This document shows positions 60,051-64,000 of a stretch of 64,000 nt of DNA, in pieces. The stretch lies in the NCBI GenBank assembly GCA_963969495.1, contig OZ018327.1:32997175-33061174 (forward strand). Reading direction: 5' to 3'. The first letter of the stretch is position 1; each line of letters opens with the position of its first letter. Below the pieces are notes generated by a model. The model did not search any database and was not told the DNA's origin. It worked only from the letters and a program-made list of their open reading frames with translations. The stretch comes from Ceratothoa steindachneri. Its lineage: Eukaryota > Arthropoda > Malacostraca > Isopoda > Cymothoidae. A program made the position numbers and the translations under genes.

Positions 60051-60420
60051 CACTTTTTGATCACCCCACACCGGGCACCACTTTTATCGTGGTATACCTT
60101 GTGGAACGTGAAATACTTCTTTGATGAAGTAGGCTTTGTTCTAAGAGTGCTAATTTTTGTTGTTTTTAAAGAAGAGCCGTTTAAAACACGTAAGGATATA
60201 GAGAAACGCACAAAAATTCCCCAAATAAACTTATATTTTAAATTTAACAAGTTACTACACAAAAACAAAACATGAACCACTGAGATATTACGAATATTAA
60301 AATACACAATAATTACTTCAATTAGCTTGACCCTCTAAAATTGGCTAAATTCGATACGCACTTCAATATACATGAAATAGGCTAATTGTCCCTACTGGAG
60401 TTTAAATACCTCAGGAATGT
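60050..60420. other. AT-rich insertion, no gene
   Basis: Separates the second and third transposase pieces. No coding motif. Confidence 0.35.
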
Positions 60421-61300
60421 TATTGCTTCCAAGACGCGTGCCGACCGGCGAGATGGAGGTGGTCGAGATCACGATGTATTGGGGCGAGTGTAGCAGATAT
60501 GGGTCCACACGGTATTCAATGGGAGGGGGGGGGTCTTCAAGGACTAGAACAATCACGGTGCTTTAGGCGAGAGTAAGTCAAACTTGGTACTTAGAACAAG
60601 TTAACTTAGGGTTTGGTGTGACCACCGGGTAACGAGGTCGAGGGGGAGCTTTTCTCCTTCGTTACTTAATTCCTTATTGGCGAGGGCTGTACTCGGAGGG
60701 GAGGGGAAGTAGGTCTTCTTCAAGAGCGAGGATCGAGAAGGGGGGCTTCTCTGATGAGAATAAGTTGAACTTAAACAAGTTAACTTAAAGGTCGGTTTGG
60801 TAACCAGGAACTATCTCGAGGATAAGCTTCTTCTTAGTTCCAGTCTTCCTCAAGGACGAGGATAAAGGAGGGGGGTTTCTCTGACGAGAATAAGTTGAAC
60901 TTGGTTCCTCAACCAAGTTAACTTATGAGTTTGGTGTGGCCACCGGGTAACGGACTCGACGGAGAGCCTTTTGCCTCTTCCTTTCTTAATTCCTCAAGGA
61001 CGAGGAATTTCCCTGGCTTTTACGATGCCCCAGGATAGGAGGAGTCTCTCTTACGAGAGTAAGTTGAACTTGAACAAGTTAACTTAACGTTTGGTTTGAT
61101 AACTAGGGATTAGCTCGAGGATGAGCTGCTTTTAGCCTCTTAGATAGCCCTGCCTCTCTTGCAGGGGACTTCGTAGTCTGGCGACCCAAGTATTCTACCT
61201 GTCCAGTCTCGGTAGCCCGGCCTTAATCCGGGGACTTCGTAGCCTGGAGACTGACGTATTCTACCTCGATTTTCCTAAGTGTTTCATATTTATACCTCGT
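60420..61300. repeat. Block of dispersed direct repeats with internal dyad symmetry
   Basis: The phrase AGTTGAACTTG...AACAAGTTAACTTA, followed by GGTTTGGT and TCGAGG, recurs at about 60,571, 60,757, 60,885 and 61,058. Its AACTTG/CAAGTT parts can pair. A second phrase, GGGACTTCGTAGTCTGG...GTATTCTACCT, occurs at about 61,167 and 61,224. The block is GC-richer than its surroundings and lies inside the broken transposase gene. Confidence 0.75.
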
Positions 61301-61640
61301 CACCCCACTGAGGGAGGTGTAGAAGGGGGGGGGGCTTGTGGACGGCCCCAGGAGGGTTCTTATTCCAACGGTTTTTCTCACCAAGTCTTACATCGGCTCC
61401 CGTTAGCCTTCGAGCTTGAGAGAAACGTGTCTTCAATTTCTTATTTGAGGTGAAATTCAATATACCCTCGTAAGGGAGATCTTGCAGTTTACAAACTTTA
61501 GGCTTTTCATAGCGACGAGTGGCGAGGCTCTGTGGCTACGAGTTTGACCCCATGGTACCGGGGCCGGATGTTTTTGAGGTAACCGCCTCGTGTTTCCACT
61601 GAGAGAGAACGGGCGGGTGAAGATTCCCCTACACATATCA
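61300..61640. other. Repeat-block flank, no gene
   Basis: GC-richer DNA with a G-run at 61,326. Frames here show no motif. Confidence 0.35.
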
Positions 61641-61644
61641 TCTG

Positions 61645-62050
61645 CAACGTGTATAGGCGTTGTCGCCCTGCAAGAGTTACGTTCTGTCAATGGTTCTTGA
61701 AGCAGTGCGCTAGAAATCCAAACTTTCCCAGCTTCGTTTTCTTCACCGATGGAGCACAGTTCAACCGAGGTGGAATAGTCAACTTCCACAATCAGCATTG
61801 TATCATCACGTCACCAACAACGGTTCTCACTCAACATCTGGGCCAGTGTTATTGGTAATACGTTATTTGAGAACCATGTACTTCCGAACCGGCCCACGAG
61901 TGAGACATACGAACGCTTTCTGGAAGACAACAGGCCTGATTTCTTGGACGACGTTCCACTTATCACTCGTCGTCAAAGGCATTTCATGCACAAAGTTCGT
62001 ATCGCTAACTACTTGGTCCCTTTTAACGAACGCCTACCTAAAGGTTATTG
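61645..62050 (+). pseudogene. DUF4817-like transposase, catalytic piece
   Basis: The frame 61,649-61,858 has VTFCQWFLKQCARNPNFPSF and VFFTDGAQFNRGGIVNFHNQ, equivalent to LFTDEATFTRxGIFNxHNxH, with the first catalytic aspartate (FTD). Shifted frames then give LFENHVLPNRP, TYERFLEDNRPDFLDDVPL and RRQRHFMHK. The D(H)DGAPAHF and SPDLNP motifs are not found, so the C-terminus is missing. Confidence 0.8.
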
Positions 62051-64000
62051 ATACACGCAGGCCCATTTATTTAAGGTTAGTGGGGATGGCTACTGCCGTC
62101 TTGGTTAACCATAAAGATTCTCACCCTTCCATTTCTTACTCTTTATTCGCTTCTTCCTTTATCTACCTGTTCATACACTCCAAGTGTTCGTTATGAACTC
62201 AATTTTTCTTATGGTCTTATTTTATCACTGTGTGAATATACCCTGAATTGAGAAACCTTCCCGCTTTCTTTTGGTAGGAAATAAGAAGCCAAGAAGAATT
62301 TAGCAGTCCAAGTTTATACTTTATGGCAATTGTCATCGAGGGATAGTTTTTTAAAGCCATCCAAAACGACCGACTCTCAATATGCCATATTTGGCAAATT
62401 TTGCCATTACCTGAAAAAGATTATAAAAGCATAATCCAATTTTCCTAAATCAAAAATGAGATTGTCCCAATATCATTTTTGTCATAACTTGTGTGAAAGA
62501 ATGCCATAAACTGTTCCCACCATCTGGTAACCTTGCCATCAACCCTGCCGCCACCCTTCATCAGTAGTCGGATGCCCCGAAGCAGACCAGAAGACAAGAT
62601 GACGTTTCTGGGCTCGCGTCCTTTCCGCCCATTGCCATTTCCTGCCAGACATAATGAAAGATGGAGAGTTCTGCCATGCATATAAATCTATTTCCATAAA
62701 AAGAATTCACACAATCACCACACAAAAATCTTAATTCATATGTACCCCTTTACTGTTTTTCTTGACTCTTATAACCTGCCTCTCTTTAAAAGGCAGGTCT
62801 GCCATCACCTGACGGGACCAATCCATTAACACTGTTTTCCTATCTTTTCTTCTTCTATTTTTGTTTTGTTTTCGTTTTATCAGAGTCTGAGCTTGAATTG
62901 GCTAACTCTTCTTTATCTCGCTCTCCCCAATACTCCCCCCCCAAAACTAACCCCGTTCTCTATTACCCCTATCCCCCCCAAGGTCTTTAACAGAGTTTGG
63001 CACTAGTATGAATCACTCGATTAGAGCTGAAATATGGCACTTATCAGAAGGGACTATTTTTAAAAGATGTGGGAGATTAGATAAGGGACCCTTGCACCTT
63101 GGGGCAACACACAACCCCCGAGTATTTGGAGAACGCAGCCTCTTGGGTCAAAACACTTGTTCGGGGAGTAGTCAGAAGAAGCATCAATATTTAGAAGGCC
63201 TGGCATCCGGCATTATCTCACGTACATAAAGATACACGCACACGCCACGACGTACAGTCTACAAACAATTACAAAAGCAATAAACAGGATATTCTTTATC
63301 ATTTTTATCACTTGATAAATAGAATGCCATTTCATCGAAAGCATTAGTCTCTCTTCAGCAGTACGACACAAAACCTGTGAGCCGCCCCACTCCCGTAAAG
63401 GTAATATCACCCATGGGTAGATCATAAAGGATCAGAAGTAATTAAAGAAAGAACAAAGCTCAGATAGAGACGACGGCAAAACCGAGCCTTAAGTTGAGCG
63501 ATGCAAATATTATAATACGGAATTGTATAAAATGTTTTCACTTATAAATAACATTTATTCAAGAAGAACAAACATAATATCCGGTGGTAGAAATTTCATA
63601 TAACGTTATATAAATAAATAAAGAGTGTCCTTAGTCATAGAGAGCGCATCGCCAACGCAAGGCCCTAGTCATGGAGACCACATAGCCTATGCATTGCGTT
63701 ATATAAATAAAAATATCCCTCCGTAGTCATGGAGACCATATAGCCTACGCATAGCGCAATATAAATCAACCAAATTTCCATATCCATAGGTAACCAGATA
63801 ATTCTCATAACCATAGAGCTCACAATGAGCTCATTAAACGTCAGATTCAAACAACGGGGTACTATGTCAGCCCCACTCATGCCCCGCTAACTAAAAACCC
63901 TCTTCGACTCAACTCGTACTAATTGTCTTTTAAAGCTTCAATTAGTAGTTTTATATGGCCACATCAAAGAAATAGATAAATTATAATTTTACGTGCAAAA
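62050..64000. other. No gene recognised
   Basis: Short frames at 62,445-62,681 (minus), 63,008-63,229 (plus) and 63,213-63,425 (minus) show no motif. C-runs at 62,936-62,942 and 62,973-62,979. The only structure is the tandem repeat at 63,630-63,770. Confidence 0.4.
63630..63770. repeat. Short tandem repeat, ~58-bp unit, about 2.5 copies
   Basis: TAGTCATGGAGACCACATAG and CCTATGCATTGCG recur with changes at 63,666 and 63,724; a more diverged unit lies at 63,631. ATATAAATAAA lies between units. Confidence 0.8.

Overview
This is eukaryotic, intron-bearing DNA, most likely from an arthropod and plausibly a crustacean. The host assignment is an inference. It rests on an Atonal-type bHLH exon, spliceosomal introns, and a mix of Jockey-, CR1-, L2- and I-like LINEs, Penelope-like elements, Ty3/gypsy, Tc1/mariner and hAT remnants. 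The sequence is AT-rich with long (TA)n tracts. I see no rRNA, tRNA or CRISPR.

The first ~30 kb is almost entirely transposable-element DNA. A Jockey-like LINE (minus) enters from the left edge. After it comes a large, diverged inverted duplication. The left arm (about 3.77-11.71 kb) and right arm (about 13.87-29.57 kb) carry the same elements in mirror order around a ~2.2 kb spacer: Tc1-like transposon, an unclassified repeat X, and a Ty3/gypsy element with a truncated 5' LTR and a more distant 3' LTR. The X/LTR and X/Tc1 junctions are shared, so an already nested locus appears to have been duplicated. Later insertions lengthened the right arm: a hAT remnant, two L2-like LINEs, a Jockey-like fragment, a nearly intact CR1-like ORF2 and a Penelope fragment.

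From 30 to 43.2 kb there is unique-looking DNA with at least two host genes. A four-exon gene at 32,520-34,072 (plus) encodes a predicted 122-residue secreted protein with a signal peptide, a basic site, an acidic serine-rich stretch with a Cys-Cys pair, and an Ala-Pro repeat tail. It spans four separate ORFs that only join through good splice sites. An Atonal-family bHLH exon lies at 42,611-43,183 (minus). Between them are degenerate minisatellites (61 bp; a 64 bp unit made of four 16-mers; 16-17 bp) and an internally deleted mariner with both terminal repeats.

From 43.2 to 64 kb the order is: a Jockey-like LINE inserted just upstream of the bHLH exon; AT-rich spacer; a 2.8 kb 23-bp minisatellite whose minus strand reads as a 23-residue protein repeat in all three frames; LINE RT scraps; a Penelope-like element (RT plus GIY-YIG) with a hammerhead-like motif; and a DUF4817-type transposase broken into three pieces by an I-like LINE 3' end and by a block of dispersed repeats. 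The last 2 kb has a small tandem repeat and no gene I can support.
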